Source: Terrabacter sp. Root181
Lineage (GTDB): Bacteria; Actinomycetota; Actinomycetes; Actinomycetales; Dermatophilaceae
Direction: 5' to 3'
Assembly: GCF_001428505.1 (NCBI RefSeq)
Contig: NZ_LMHU01000001.1
Location: 1,014,891 to 1,078,890, forward strand
DNA length: 64,000 nt
The notes under the pieces were generated by a model. The model was not told where the DNA came from. It searched no databases and worked only from the letters and a program-made list of their open reading frames with translations. Shown one piece after another: positions 47,058-55,676 of the stretch. The translations under genes were made by a program, and so were the position numbers. Every line of letters starts with the position of its first letter. Position 1 is the stretch's first letter.

Positions 47058-47453
47058 ATGACCTTCAACATCAACAACCAGAACGCCGGCACGATCAACA
47101 ACGTCGACGGCGACCAGCACGTCCACGGGGGGCAGCACTCGACGGTGCACATGCGCCAGGACCTCAAGCAGGGTCGAGACGCCTTGGCCGACTTACGTTC
47201 AGCGATCGATGCATGCCCCGAGGCGTCGGCAGACCCTGTGGCACGGCACGAGGCCGCGCGCATCGACGAGGCACTCGGAGTGCAGGAGCCCGACCGGGCG
47301 GCGGCGGCCTCGGCCCTCGAGCGACTGACGCAGCGGCTCAGGTCGATCGGCGCGCTGGCGTCGGCCGGTGCCGCACTAGTGGAACCGATCCGCGCCCTCG
47401 CCGGCTGGCTCGGGCCACTGGCCGGCGGCGTGTCGACGATGCTGTCCGTCTGA
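47058..47453 (+). CDS. small protein with N-terminal AGTINNV motif
   Basis: 131 aa; GAGGAG before ATG, 10 bases after the FHA gene stop, so probably co-transcribed. The N-terminus FNINNQNAGTINNVDGDQHV shares AGTINNV-x2-DQ (10-20) with the FHA protein. His/Gly-rich stretch (HVHGGQH), a helical amphipathic middle (35-95), and a hydrophobic C-terminal segment (about 98-131). Such N/G-rich motifs at protein starts are reminiscent of homotypic assembly motifs in NLR-like systems, but this is only a resemblance. Function unknown. Confidence 0.7.
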   Translation: MTFNINNQNAGTINNVDGDQHVHGGQHSTVHMRQDLKQGRDALADLRSAIDACPEASADPVARHEAARIDEALGVQEPDRAAAASALERLTQRLRSIGALASAGAALVEPIRALAGWLGPLAGGVSTMLSV

Positions 47454-47470
47454 GGGTCGCCTGGAAGACG

Positions 47471-47505
47471 CGTGTGCCGCCCCCAGCGACTGGGGGCGGC
47501 ACACG
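47471..47505. terminator. bidirectional terminator hairpin
   Basis: Perfect 15-bp stem (CGTGTGCCGCCCCCA with its complement) and 5-base loop GCGAC, between convergent genes. Confidence 0.85.
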
Positions 47506-47525
47506 TCGGGACGGGGCGCGCGGTC

Positions 47526-48302
47526 TCAGCGCGGCGGCATCCGCAGGGCGCCGTCGAGGCGGATGACCTCACCGTTGAGCATCGGGTTGTCGACGATGTG
47601 GCGCACGAGGTTGGCGTACTCCTCGGGGCGACCGAGGCGCGACGGGTGCGGCACCTGCTTCTCGAGGACCTCCTTGACCTCGCCCGGGAGCCCGGCGAGC
47701 ATCGGCGTCTCGAACGTGCCGGGTGCGATCGTCATGACTCGGATCGCCTTGTCGGCCAGGTCCCGAGCAGCCGACAGCGTGAGCCCGACGATGCCACCCT
47801 TGCTGGCGGCGTACGCAGCCTGGCCGATCTGGCCGTCGAAGGCGGCGATGCTCGCCGTGTTGACGATGACGCCGCGGTCGCCGTCGACGGGCTCGTTGCC
47901 GAGCATCGCCGCGGCCGCGAGACGCAGGACGTTGAACGAGCCGACGAGGTTGATGTCGATGACCGTCCGGAACGTGTCGAGGGCGAGCGGTCCGCCTCGT
48001 CCGAGGACCCGGCCGGGTGTGGCGACGCCCGCGCAGTTGACGGCGATCCGCAGCTCCCCGAGCTCGGTGGCCCGCTCGATCGCGGCCTGCACCTGTGCCT
48101 CGTCCCGGACGTCGGCGGCGACGAACACGGCACTGCCCTCGCGCTGCGCATCGAGCTCGTCGACGAGGGCCGGCGCAGTGGATCCCTCGAGGTCGATGAT
48201 GACGACGGTCGCGCCGTCCGCGACGAGACGGCGGGCGGTGGCACCGCCGAGGCCGGAGCCGCCACCGGTGACGACGGCGACGGTGGACGAGTTCAGCTGC
48301 AT
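47526..48302 (-). CDS. SDR family 3-hydroxyacyl-CoA dehydrogenase-like
   Basis: 258 aa short-chain dehydrogenase: cofactor motif [15 protein letters not shown] at about 89-92, catalytic Ser in [15 protein letters not shown] (Tyr and Lys). The [18 protein letters not shown] acid favours NAD. The [19 protein letters not shown] region and [10 protein letters not shown] resemble HSD17B10-type 3-hydroxyacyl-CoA dehydrogenases. Directly downstream of an acyl-CoA dehydrogenase, so a short beta-oxidation or branched-acyl pathway is likely. Confidence 0.87.
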   Translation of the reverse strand: MQLNSSTVAVVTGGGSGLGGATARRLVADGATVVIIDLEGSTAPALVDELDAQREGSAVFVAADVRDEAQVQAAIERATELGELRIAVNCAGVATPGRVLGRGGPLALDTFRTVIDINLVGSFNVLRLAAAAMLGNEPVDGDRGVIVNTASIAAFDGQIGQAAYAASKGGIVGLTLSAARDLADKAIRVMTIAPGTFETPMLAGLPGEVKEVLEKQVPHPSRLGRPEEYANLVRHIVDNPMLNGEVIRLDGALRMPPR

Positions 48303-48350
48303 GACAAGGCCTTTCGCGGGGACGGGCAGTCGGGAGGGGGGAGCGGAGGC

Positions 48351-49496
48351 TCAGCGGGCGAGGAGCTGGCGCGAGATGACGAGGCGCTGGATCTGGTTGG
48401 TGCCCTCGAAGATCTGGGTGACCTTGGCCTCGCGCATGTAGCGCTCGAGCGGGAAGTCCTCGGTGTAGCCGGCGCCGCCGAGCACCTGGACGGCGTCCGT
48501 CGTCACGCGCATCGCGGCATCGGTCGCCACGAGCTTGGCGACAGCGGCCTCCTTGCCGTAGCCGCGGCCGGCGTCCTTGAGCCGGGCGGCGTGCAGGTAG
48601 GTGGCGCGGGCCGACGTGACGGCGGCCTCCATGTCGGCGAGGAGGAAGGCAAGGCCCTGGAAGTCACCGATGGGGCGTCCGAACTGCTGGCGCTCGGTGG
48701 CGTAGTCGGCTGCCGCGTCGAGTGCCGCCTGCGCGAGTCCCGTCGCGGCGGCGGCGATCCCGAGGCGCCCGGCGTCGAGGGCGGACAGGGCCATGTGCAT
48801 GCCCTGCCCCTCCTGGCCGACGAGGCGGGACCCGTCGACGTGGACCGCGTCGAACATCACCTGTGCGACGGGGTCGCAGTGCAGGCCCATCTTCCGCTCC
48901 GGCTCGGCGAAGCTCAGGCCCGGTGCGTCGCCCGGCACGATGAACGTCGACAGTCCCTTGCCGCCGTCGTCGGACGTGCGCGCGAAGGTCGTGTAGTAGT
49001 CGGCGTGTCCCGCGTGCGAGATCCACGCCTTGGTGCCCTTGAGTGACCAGCCGTCGTCGCTTCGGGTGGCCCGGGTCGTCATCGAGGCGATGTCGGACCC
49101 GGCGAGGGGCTCGGAGAGGCAGTACGCGCCGAGCTGCTCGCCCGAGAGCATCCCCGGCAGCAGGGCCTCCTGCTGCTCGCGGGTGCCGAAGGTCGCCACG
49201 GGGTATGCCGTGAGGCTGTGGACGCTGACCCCGACCGCGACGCTCATCCAGACGGAGGCGATCTCTTCGACGACCTGGAGGTAGACCTCGTAGGGCTGGT
49301 CGGCCCCGCCGAACTCCTCGGGGTAGGGCAGCGACAGCAGGCCCGCTCGGCCGAGCGTCCGGAAGGTCTCGCCGGGGAACGTGTGGGCGCGTTCGGCGTC
49401 GTCGACCTTCGGCGCGAGGTCCTTGCGGCAGATCTCCCGCGTCAGCTCGATCAGGTCGGTGGCTTCGTCAGTCGGCATCAACCTCGTCGCTGGCAT
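48351..49496 (-). CDS. acyl-CoA dehydrogenase
   Basis: 381 aa FAD enzyme. AYCLSEPLAGSDIASM and WISHAGHADYYTTFART are family signatures, with the base Glu expected in the C-terminal part YMREAKVTQIFEGTNQIQRLVISRQL. N-terminal, beta and C-terminal helical domains are complete. The start codon has no SD; a TAGTAT box 6 bases upstream suggests leaderless mRNA, while Met7 is an alternative start. Forms an operon-like pair with the SDR gene. Confidence 0.92.
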   Translation of the reverse strand: MPATRLMPTDEATDLIELTREICRKDLAPKVDDAERAHTFPGETFRTLGRAGLLSLPYPEEFGGADQPYEVYLQVVEEIASVWMSVAVGVSVHSLTAYPVATFGTREQQEALLPGMLSGEQLGAYCLSEPLAGSDIASMTTRATRSDDGWSLKGTKAWISHAGHADYYTTFARTSDDGGKGLSTFIVPGDAPGLSFAEPERKMGLHCDPVAQVMFDAVHVDGSRLVGQEGQGMHMALSALDAGRLGIAAAATGLAQAALDAAADYATERQQFGRPIGDFQGLAFLLADMEAAVTSARATYLHAARLKDAGRGYGKEAAVAKLVATDAAMRVTTDAVQVLGGAGYTEDFPLERYMREAKVTQIFEGTNQIQRLVISRQLLAR

Positions 49497-49502
49497 GGCT
49501 AG

Positions 49503-49531
49503 ATACTAGGACGTCCGAGCATTTCGTCCAA
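49503..49531 (-). promoter_or_regulatory. promoter of the acyl-CoA dehydrogenase gene
   Basis: On the minus strand: TTGGAC (49526-49531), 17-base spacer, TAGTAT (49503-49508), then 6 bases to ATG 49496. The spacer holds GGACGTCC, a possible operator palindrome. The best-looking promoter of the window. Confidence 0.6.
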
Positions 49532-49637
49532 AGTGTGAGACGTGAGGGGCTCCTCGTCCTGTTAGGAGCCAGTTAGGCGACGTCGGTTCAGTGGGTCGGA
49601 CAGGGCACCACCACACCGCTCTTTGGAAGGACACGAC

Positions 49638-50534
49638 ATGTTCAGGAGATTCGCAGTCGGCTTGGTCGCCGTGCTCGGCGTCGCAGCCGCACTCGTCGGC
49701 ACCGCGCCGACCGCCAGCGCCACGGCTCGCAACGGGGTGTGCGAGTCCGGCGAGTTCTGCCTCTACTACAACAGCGGAAACGCGGGGTCCCGCGTCGACC
49801 TCGTCAACTCCCAGCGCGACTACGGCTCGGGGTCCGGCTGCATCACGTTCGTCAGCAGCGGGTCCGGCCAGGGCCAGTGCGTCAAGAACAACACCGCCTC
49901 GGTCTGGAACCGCACCGGCACGTCGGTGTTCGTCTTCTACAACAGCGACTTCGGCGGGGTCTACGACGAGGTCCCCAACGGCGCGCAGGTCGACCTCAAC
50001 GCCAACGTCAAGAACAACAACGCCTCGCAGATCATCGGCGACGCGTCGCTGCGCTTCCCGCTCGGCGTCACGCAGGCCGACATCAAGAACCGCACACCGC
50101 ACTGGTGCTGGGACAGCAAGGTCAACTGCCACCACGACTACAACGCGTCCGACATCTTCGCCGCGACCGGCACCTCGGTCCTCTCGCCGGTCAACGGCAC
50201 GGTGATGACGCGCAACGTCCGTGCGGGCAGCACGGCCTGCGACAGCGTCGGCAGCACCGTCACCGTCAAGGACGGTTTCGGACGGCTGTGGTACTTCGCC
50301 CACATGGACGACAGCCACGCCCCGGTGGTCTCGGTCGGGCAGTCCGTGACCAAGGGCCAGCGCCTCGGCTACGTCGGCACGAAGTACCACGCCCTCTGCA
50401 CCGACTCGCACCTGCACATCGACATGGGGGTCGGCGTCGACTCGCGTGTGTCGTGCAGCGCTGCCGCCTGCGCGGACTACGGCTTCGTCAACAACCAGCC
50501 GCTGCTCCGCAACGCCTTCCTCGCGCTTCCCTGA
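49638..50534 (+). CDS. secreted I36-like/M23 metallopeptidase
   Basis: 298 aa, GGAAGG before ATG 49638. Signal peptide 1-31 (cleavage near TASATA). Residues about 34-135 with GEFCLYYNSG, SQRDYGS and SVFVFYNSDFGG match the peptidase-inhibitor I36 / crystallin-like fold; 150-298 form an M23 (LytM) domain with HHDYNASDI (metal His and Asp) and HLHIDMG (HxH). Even Cys content suggests disulfides. Secreted endopeptidase or peptidoglycan-binding protein; the front domain may inhibit or direct the back one. Confidence 0.85.
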   Translation: MFRRFAVGLVAVLGVAAALVGTAPTASATARNGVCESGEFCLYYNSGNAGSRVDLVNSQRDYGSGSGCITFVSSGSGQGQCVKNNTASVWNRTGTSVFVFYNSDFGGVYDEVPNGAQVDLNANVKNNNASQIIGDASLRFPLGVTQADIKNRTPHWCWDSKVNCHHDYNASDIFAATGTSVLSPVNGTVMTRNVRAGSTACDSVGSTVTVKDGFGRLWYFAHMDDSHAPVVSVGQSVTKGQRLGYVGTKYHALCTDSHLHIDMGVGVDSRVSCSAAACADYGFVNNQPLLRNAFLALP

Positions 50535-50542
50535 GCAGGCAC

Positions 50543-50579
50543 GTCGGCGGCCGGGACCACGTCGGTCCCGGCCGCCGAC
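50543..50579 (+). terminator. terminator hairpin after the M23 gene
   Basis: Perfect 16-bp stem (50543-50558 with 50564-50579), loop ACGTC. Confidence 0.8.
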
Positions 50580-50681
50580 CCGCCGGTCACCCTCGCCTGC
50601 CGAGCCCCAGCCATGGTCACGGGGCCGGCCACCCGGCATACGTGCTCGGGAAACCGCGCGACGGCACGACCTCGCGGGCCC

Positions 50682-50687
50682 TACGGT
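50682..50687 (+). promoter_or_regulatory. putative -10 box of a leaderless MFS mRNA
   Basis: TACGGT (TANNNT), 6 bases before GTG 50694; no SD. Confidence 0.4.
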
Positions 50688-50693
50688 CGACCC

Positions 50694-51947
50694 GTGCTCA
50701 CGCTCCTGCGGCGTCCGCTGCGCGAGGCGGACGCGACGGCCACCTTCTACGTGCTGACGGCCGTCGCGGCGTTCGCGTATGCCGCGTGCTTCACGCTCAA
50801 CCTCGTCTTCCAGTACCGCGTCGTCGGTCTCGACCCCTTCCAGATGGTGCTCGTCGGCACGGTGCTCGAGGCGACGTGCTTCGTCTTCGAGGTGCCGACC
50901 GGGATCGTCGCGGACCTGTGGAGCCGACGCGTGTCGGTCATCATCGGGTTCTTCCTCGTCGGCGTCGGGTTCGCGGTCGAGGGGGTCGTCGCGACCTTCG
51001 CCGCCGCGATCGTCGGCAACGTCATCTGGGGCATCGGCTACACGTTCACGTCCGGTGCGCTCCAGGCGTGGATCACCGACGAGGTGGGGGAGGCGCACGT
51101 CGCGCGGGTCTTCACGAGGGAGACGCAGCTCGACCTCGCCTTCGGCTTCGTCGGCATCCTCGCTGCCGGAGGGCTCGGCCTGATCGCCCTCAGGGTGCCG
51201 ATCATCGTGGCGGGCGTGACCCTGGTGCTGTTGGCCGTGGGCCTCGCGGTGACGATGCCGGAGCGCCACTTCCACCCGACACCACGCGGCGAACGGGAGA
51301 CGTTCGGGCACCTCAAGGACCAGTTCGTCGCGGGCCTGCGGATCGCGCGTGGGCGGCAGGTCGTGCGCGTCTTCCTCTTCGTCAGCGTGCTCGTCGGGCT
51401 CTCGAGCGAGGTCTTCGACCGCCTGTGGCAGGTGCACGTGCTCGACACGTTCGAGATGCCCGAGTTCCTCGGCAGCGACCCGGCCGTGGCGTTCACCGTG
51501 TTCGCGCTCATCGGCTCGGTCGTCTCGCTGCTCGCGTCCGGGGCGAGCGGCCGCTGGCTGCCGTCTCGGGTCGTCGACGAGAACCCGGGACTGCCGGTGG
51601 CGCTCGCGTCCGCGGCGCAGGTCGTGGCCGTCGTCGGGGTCGCCCTCCTCGGCAACCTGTGGCTCGTCCTCGCGGCCCTGTGGCTGCACAACGCGAGCAG
51701 CGCCTTCAGCGCGCCGATCCAGGCGACGTGGCTCAACCGCAACCTCGAGTCGGCCTCGCGCGCGACGGTGCTGTCGATGAACAGCCAGGCGAACGCCATC
51801 GGCCAGGTCGCGGGTGGGCCGCCGCTCGGCGCCCTCGCGACCCGGACCTCGATCCCCGTGGCCCTGCTCGTCTCCGCGGCGGTGCAGCTGCCGTCGGTGC
51901 TGGCCTTCCTCCGGATCCGCCACACCACCACCCGCTCACTCGAGTGA
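50694..51947 (+). CDS. major facilitator superfamily transporter
   Basis: 417 aa from GTG 50694. Twelve hydrophobic helices; the loop 2-3 signature reads FEVPTGIVADLWSRRVSVIIG, a variant of the MFS motif A with the Asp and Arg kept. Cytoplasmic loop about 195-220 is charged. Resembles drug-efflux-type MFS proteins; substrate unknown. Convergent with modC, 19 bases apart. Confidence 0.88.
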   Translation: MLTLLRRPLREADATATFYVLTAVAAFAYAACFTLNLVFQYRVVGLDPFQMVLVGTVLEATCFVFEVPTGIVADLWSRRVSVIIGFFLVGVGFAVEGVVATFAAAIVGNVIWGIGYTFTSGALQAWITDEVGEAHVARVFTRETQLDLAFGFVGILAAGGLGLIALRVPIIVAGVTLVLLAVGLAVTMPERHFHPTPRGERETFGHLKDQFVAGLRIARGRQVVRVFLFVSVLVGLSSEVFDRLWQVHVLDTFEMPEFLGSDPAVAFTVFALIGSVVSLLASGASGRWLPSRVVDENPGLPVALASAAQVVAVVGVALLGNLWLVLAALWLHNASSAFSAPIQATWLNRNLESASRATVLSMNSQANAIGQVAGGPPLGALATRTSIPVALLVSAAVQLPSVLAFLRIRHTTTRSLE

Positions 51948-51966
51948 ACAGAGTCGGCAGCCGGTT

Positions 51967-53040
51967 TCAGCGCGGGTAGGTGCGCACCTCGGTGGCCTTG
52001 ACGGCGGCCCAGACGCCCTGACCGACCTGCAGGCCGAGCGCCGTGACCGACTCGAGCGTCACCTCGGCTGTGAGGGCCACGTCACCGACGAGACCGACGC
52101 GGGCCGACTGGCCCTGCATCGTCACGGACGCGATGCGCAGCCGCCACGCGTTGCGGGGCGACCCCTCCGGCTCGTGCCGGTGCAGCGACACCGCGCTCGG
52201 CGGGATCGTCGCCCACACCGCGCCCTCGGTCGGACTCGTCGTGACGATGAGACCACCGTCTGCCGTGTGCACGTGGCCATGTGAATCGCCGTGTGCGGCA
52301 TACAGGTTGAGCCCGACGACCGTGCCGACGTACGCGCTCCGCGGCTCGCTCAGCACCTCGGCGGGCGTGCCCGCCTGCGTCACCCGCCCGTCCTCGACGA
52401 AGACGAGGTGGTCGGCGAGTGTCAGCGCGTCGAGCGGGTCGTGGGTGACGAGCACCGTCACCCCGTCGTATGCCGTCAGGCGGGCCGCGAGGTCGCTGCG
52501 CGTCCGTGCGCGCGTGTCGGGGTCCAGGGCGGCGAGCGGCTCGTCGAGGAGCAGCAGGGCCGGGTCGGTCGCGAGCGCGCGCGCGAGGGCCACGCGCGCC
52601 TGCTGACCGGAGGAGAGCTCCCGGGGTCGCGAGGTGGCGCGGTCGGAGAGGCCGACGCGTTCGAGCTCGGTGCGCGCGCGCTCCCGGGCCTCGTGCCGGC
52701 TGATGCCGCGGCTGCGTGGGCCGAAGGCGACGTTGTCGAGGGCGCGAAGGTGGGGGAAGAGCAGGCTGTCGGCCAGCATCAGACCGACGGCACGCTGCTC
52801 GGGTGCGAGGCGGCGACGGCCGTCGTCCCAGACGTCGCCCGCGACCCGGATGTGGCCCTCGCCGAGGGCGAGCACGCCGGCGAGCGCGAGGACGGTGGTC
52901 GTCTTGCCGCCACCGTTGGGCCCCAGCACGCCGATCACCTGGCCGGGCTCGGCCGTCAGTGCCACGTCCACCTCGATCTCCCCGCGTGACAGGCAGATCC
53001 GCGCGTCGAGGCCCTCGCCGGCGGGGACCAGCCTGCTCAT
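51967..53040 (-). CDS. modC: molybdate ABC transporter ATP-binding protein
   Basis: 357 aa from ATG 53040, overlapping the modB stop (ATGA). Walker A GPNGGGKTTT, signature LSSGQQARVALARAL (Ser-Ser for Ser-Gly), Walker B LLLLDEPLAALD, H-loop VTHDPL. A C-terminal TOBE domain (IASVTMQGQSARVGLVGDV) binds oxyanion as in ModC. Part of regulator-modA-modB-modC. Confidence 0.9.
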   Translation of the reverse strand: MSRLVPAGEGLDARICLSRGEIEVDVALTAEPGQVIGVLGPNGGGKTTTVLALAGVLALGEGHIRVAGDVWDDGRRRLAPEQRAVGLMLADSLLFPHLRALDNVAFGPRSRGISRHEARERARTELERVGLSDRATSRPRELSSGQQARVALARALATDPALLLLDEPLAALDPDTRARTRSDLAARLTAYDGVTVLVTHDPLDALTLADHLVFVEDGRVTQAGTPAEVLSEPRSAYVGTVVGLNLYAAHGDSHGHVHTADGGLIVTTSPTEGAVWATIPPSAVSLHRHEPEGSPRNAWRLRIASVTMQGQSARVGLVGDVALTAEVTLESVTALGLQVGQGVWAAVKATEVRTYPR

Positions 53041-53822
53041 CGGAGCCACCGTCCGCGCAGCACACCGAGCACGAGCACGCTGACCACGAGCAGCATGATC
53101 GAGATCGAGATCGCCACCTGCGGGTCACGCTCGAGCTCGACGTAGACGAGCAGTGGCAGCGTCTGGGTGCGCCCCGGGAAGTTGCCGGCGAAGGTGATCG
53201 TCGCGCCGAACTCCCCGAGTGCGCGCGCCCACGCAAGGGCCAGGCCACCGGCGATACCGGGCAGCACGAGCGGGATGCCCACCGTGCGCAGGTAGCGCAG
53301 GTCGCTCGCGCCGAGCGTGCGCGCCACCGACTCGAGCCGGGGGTCGAGGCCGCGCATCGCACCCTCGACGGCGAGCACGTAGTAGGGCATCGCGACGAAC
53401 GTCTCGGCGAGCATGACCGCCACGGTCGTGAACGGGATCTGGATGCCGAACGGCGCCAGGTGCTGCCCGATGAGCCCGTTGCGGCCCCACGTCATGAGCA
53501 GCGCCACGCCGCCGACGACCGGCGGCAGGACGAGGGGCACGGTGAGCAGTGCCCGCACCCAGCTCGTGGCGCGGTGGTCGGAGCGGGCGAGGAACCAGGC
53601 CAGGGGAGTGCCCAGCAGCAGGCACAGGACGGCCGTGACCGACGTCGTCGTCAGCGAGAGCCGCAGCGCCGGAAGGACGGTCGGGGTCGCGAGGTCGGAC
53701 GGGATGCGGGCCCAGTCGGCGCGGAGGAGCAGCGCGACGAGGGGCACGACGAGCAGCAGCAGGGCGAGCGCCGCCGGCACGCCGAGCGCGACCCGCGAAC
53801 GCCACCGGCCGGCATACCTCAT
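53037..53822 (-). CDS. modB: molybdate ABC transporter permease
   Basis: 261 aa, ATG 53822. Six helices, with the EAA-loop ARTLGASDLRYLRTVGIPL contacting ModC and the ModB/CysT-type GEFGATITFAGN near the C-terminus. 37 bases after modA. Confidence 0.92.
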   Translation of the reverse strand: MRYAGRWRSRVALGVPAALALLLLVVPLVALLLRADWARIPSDLATPTVLPALRLSLTTTSVTAVLCLLLGTPLAWFLARSDHRATSWVRALLTVPLVLPPVVGGVALLMTWGRNGLIGQHLAPFGIQIPFTTVAVMLAETFVAMPYYVLAVEGAMRGLDPRLESVARTLGASDLRYLRTVGIPLVLPGIAGGLALAWARALGEFGATITFAGNFPGRTQTLPLLVYVELERDPQVAISISIMLLVVSVLVLGVLRGRWLR

Positions 53823-53859
53823 GTCAGGTCATCCTCCCGGTGGCCCGACGGCCCCCTGC

Positions 53860-54714
53860 TCAGGGCGCGCCGAAGCCGAACGACTGCACGGTCGCGAGAC
53901 CCTTGGCGCTCAGCAGGTAGGCGACGAAGGCCTTGGTCGCCGCGTCGTCGGAGAGCCTGATGACGGGGTAGGACAGGCTCGTGTTGAACTGCGACGGGAT
54001 CTCCACCCCGGTGACGGCGTCCTTCGCCGCGACGACGTCGGAGTGGTAGACCACGGCGGCGTCGGCCTCGGCGAGCTTGACCTTGGAGAGGGTCGCCTTG
54101 ACGTCGACCTCCTTGCTCACGACGTTGGGCACGATGCGCGCCTTCTTGAAGGTCGCCTGCGCGGCCTTGCCGCACGGCACCGTGTCGGCACAGAGCACGA
54201 CCTTGACGCTCGGCTTCGCGAGGTCGTTGATCGACGTGACCGCACCGGGGTTGCTCGGTGGCACGGCGATCTCGAGGACGTTGGTCGCGAAGCTCTGCGT
54301 GTCCTTGACGGCGGCCTGGTCGAGGGGCTCCGCCGCGGCCGTGCCGGCGAGGGCGATGACCGAGGCGGGTGCGCCGTTGTCGACCTGCTGCACGAGGGTC
54401 GCGCTCGACCCGTAGGACGTCTCGACGGTCACGCCGGGGTTGGCGGCCTCGAAGTCCGTCTTCAGCTGGTCGAAGGACTCGGTGAGCGACGCCGCTGCGA
54501 GGACCGTCACGGTGCCCTCGAGGGAGGCCGCCGAGGCACCGGACCTCCCCGGTTGTCCGGTGCCGTCGGCAGACGTGGTGGGGGTGCTGCTGCCGCACCC
54601 TGCGACGAGCAGGGCGGTGGCGAGGGTCGCGACGGCGGCCGCGACGGCCCGATGGGGGTTGCGGGCGCTCCGGGGGCTCCGGGGCGGCGCGGGGCGCGAT
54701 GGCCCGGCGCTCAC
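53860..54714 (-). CDS. modA: molybdate-binding lipoprotein
   Basis: 284 aa from GTG 54714, overlapping the regulator stop (GTGA). An Arg/Pro-rich start then lipoprotein signal with lipobox LVAGC (Cys about 40). ModA fold: LTVLAAASLTESFDQL, YGSSATLVQQV, GAPASVIALAG, VYHSDVVAAKD. The AAASL and GSSA stretches are those that hold the oxyanion through Ser hydroxyls. Feeds molybdate (or tungstate) to ModB. Confidence 0.92.
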   Translation of the reverse strand: MSAGPSRPAPPRSPRSARNPHRAVAAAVATLATALLVAGCGSSTPTTSADGTGQPGRSGASAASLEGTVTVLAAASLTESFDQLKTDFEAANPGVTVETSYGSSATLVQQVDNGAPASVIALAGTAAAEPLDQAAVKDTQSFATNVLEIAVPPSNPGAVTSINDLAKPSVKVVLCADTVPCGKAAQATFKKARIVPNVVSKEVDVKATLSKVKLAEADAAVVYHSDVVAAKDAVTGVEIPSQFNTSLSYPVIRLSDDAATKAFVAYLLSAKGLATVQSFGFGAP

Positions 54715-55106
54715 GCCGGGACCTCCACGACGACGTGGGTCGACTTGACGCTGGCGACGGCGACGGATCCGACCTCGAGGGCGAGGTCGTCGACGGACTC
54801 GCTCGAGAGCAGCGAGACGATGCGGAAGGGCCCGCACTGGAGCTCGACCTTGGCCATGACGGTGTCCCGGGTGATGGCGGTGACGATGCCGCGCATCCGG
54901 TTGCGGGCGGATGCGCCCCCGATGGCGCCGACCGCAGCCGGATGCGCGAGCTCCTGGGCCACCGCTGCGAGCTGGGCGCCGTCGACGGTGCGTCGGCCGG
55001 CGTCGTCGGTCGCCCCGTCGAGGCGGCCGGAGTCGACCATGCGCCGGACGGTGTCGTCGGAGACGCCGAGCAGCGAGGCTGCCTCGGTGATTCGCAGATG
55101 CGGCAT
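54711..55106 (-). CDS. HTH-TOBE molybdate-responsive regulator
   Basis: 131 aa. Excisionase/MerR-like helix-turn-helix (RITEAASLLGVSDDTVRRMVDSG, about 4-26) joined to a C-terminal TOBE/Mop domain (NRMRGIVTAITRDTVMAKVELQ) that binds molybdate. First gene of the mod operon, so a local sensor. ModE uses a different N-terminal wHTH. TAATGT (55114-55119) 7 bases before ATG may give a leaderless mRNA. Confidence 0.87.
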   Translation of the reverse strand: MPHLRITEAASLLGVSDDTVRRMVDSGRLDGATDDAGRRTVDGAQLAAVAQELAHPAAVGAIGGASARNRMRGIVTAITRDTVMAKVELQCGPFRIVSLLSSESVDDLALEVGSVAVASVKSTHVVVEVPA

Positions 55107-55220
55107 GAGTGTGACATTACACCCGCAGGTGCGGGAGTCGCTGTGCTTGCGTATGCCGCGTGCGCTCCTCGAGCGCCCAGGGTCGGCCCCGCGGGTGGCG
55201 CGGTTGGTGGCGGCAGGGGG

Positions 55221-55266
55221 TTGACGGGAGGGATGGCACCGGCGTTTAATCAACGTATTAGTTGAT
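55221..55266 (+). promoter_or_regulatory. promoter and operator of the arsR-AHSA1-VOC operon
   Basis: TTGACG (55221-55226), 18-base spacer, TTTAAT (55245-55250). ATCAAC-N6-GTTGAT (55249-55266) overlaps the -10 box and start point: a natural ArsR autorepression site. Confidence 0.6.
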
Positions 55267-55283
55267 CAAGGAGTTAGTTGACA

Positions 55284-55676
55284 ATGATCCTCTCGCCCGT
55301 CTCGGAAGCCCACCTCGACCGCGCCTTCGCGGCCCTGGCCGACCCCGTGCGCCGCGCCATCATCGCCCGCCTCAGCCGGGGCGCCGCGACCGTCAACGAG
55401 CTCGCCGAGCCGTTCGAGATCAGCAAGCAGGCCGTCAGCAAGCACATCCAGGTGCTCGAGCTGGCCGGTCTCGTGAGCCGGACCCGCGACGCCCAGCGCC
55501 GTCCGGTCCACCTCGAGGCCGCCCGCCTCGAGGCGATGACGGCCTGGATCGACCGCTACCGGCTCGCCGCCGAGCAGCGCTTCCGGTCGCTCGATGCCGT
55601 CCTCGAACGCACCACCCAGCCCGCCATCCAGGCGGACGCAACCACACCGATCACCGACAAGGAGCAGCAGTCATGA
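55284..55676 (+). CDS. ArsR family winged-helix regulator
   Basis: 130 aa; AAGGAG 10 bases before ATG 55284 (a TTG two codons earlier is the alternative). FAALADPVRRAIIARLSRG, then recognition helix ISKQAVSKHIQVLELAGL; no metal-binding Cys, as in the SdpR-like group paired with SRPBCC proteins. 4-base overlap with the AHSA1 gene. The palindrome in front suggests autorepression. Confidence 0.9.
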   Translation: MILSPVSEAHLDRAFAALADPVRRAIIARLSRGAATVNELAEPFEISKQAVSKHIQVLELAGLVSRTRDAQRRPVHLEAARLEAMTAWIDRYRLAAEQRFRSLDAVLERTTQPAIQADATTPITDKEQQS

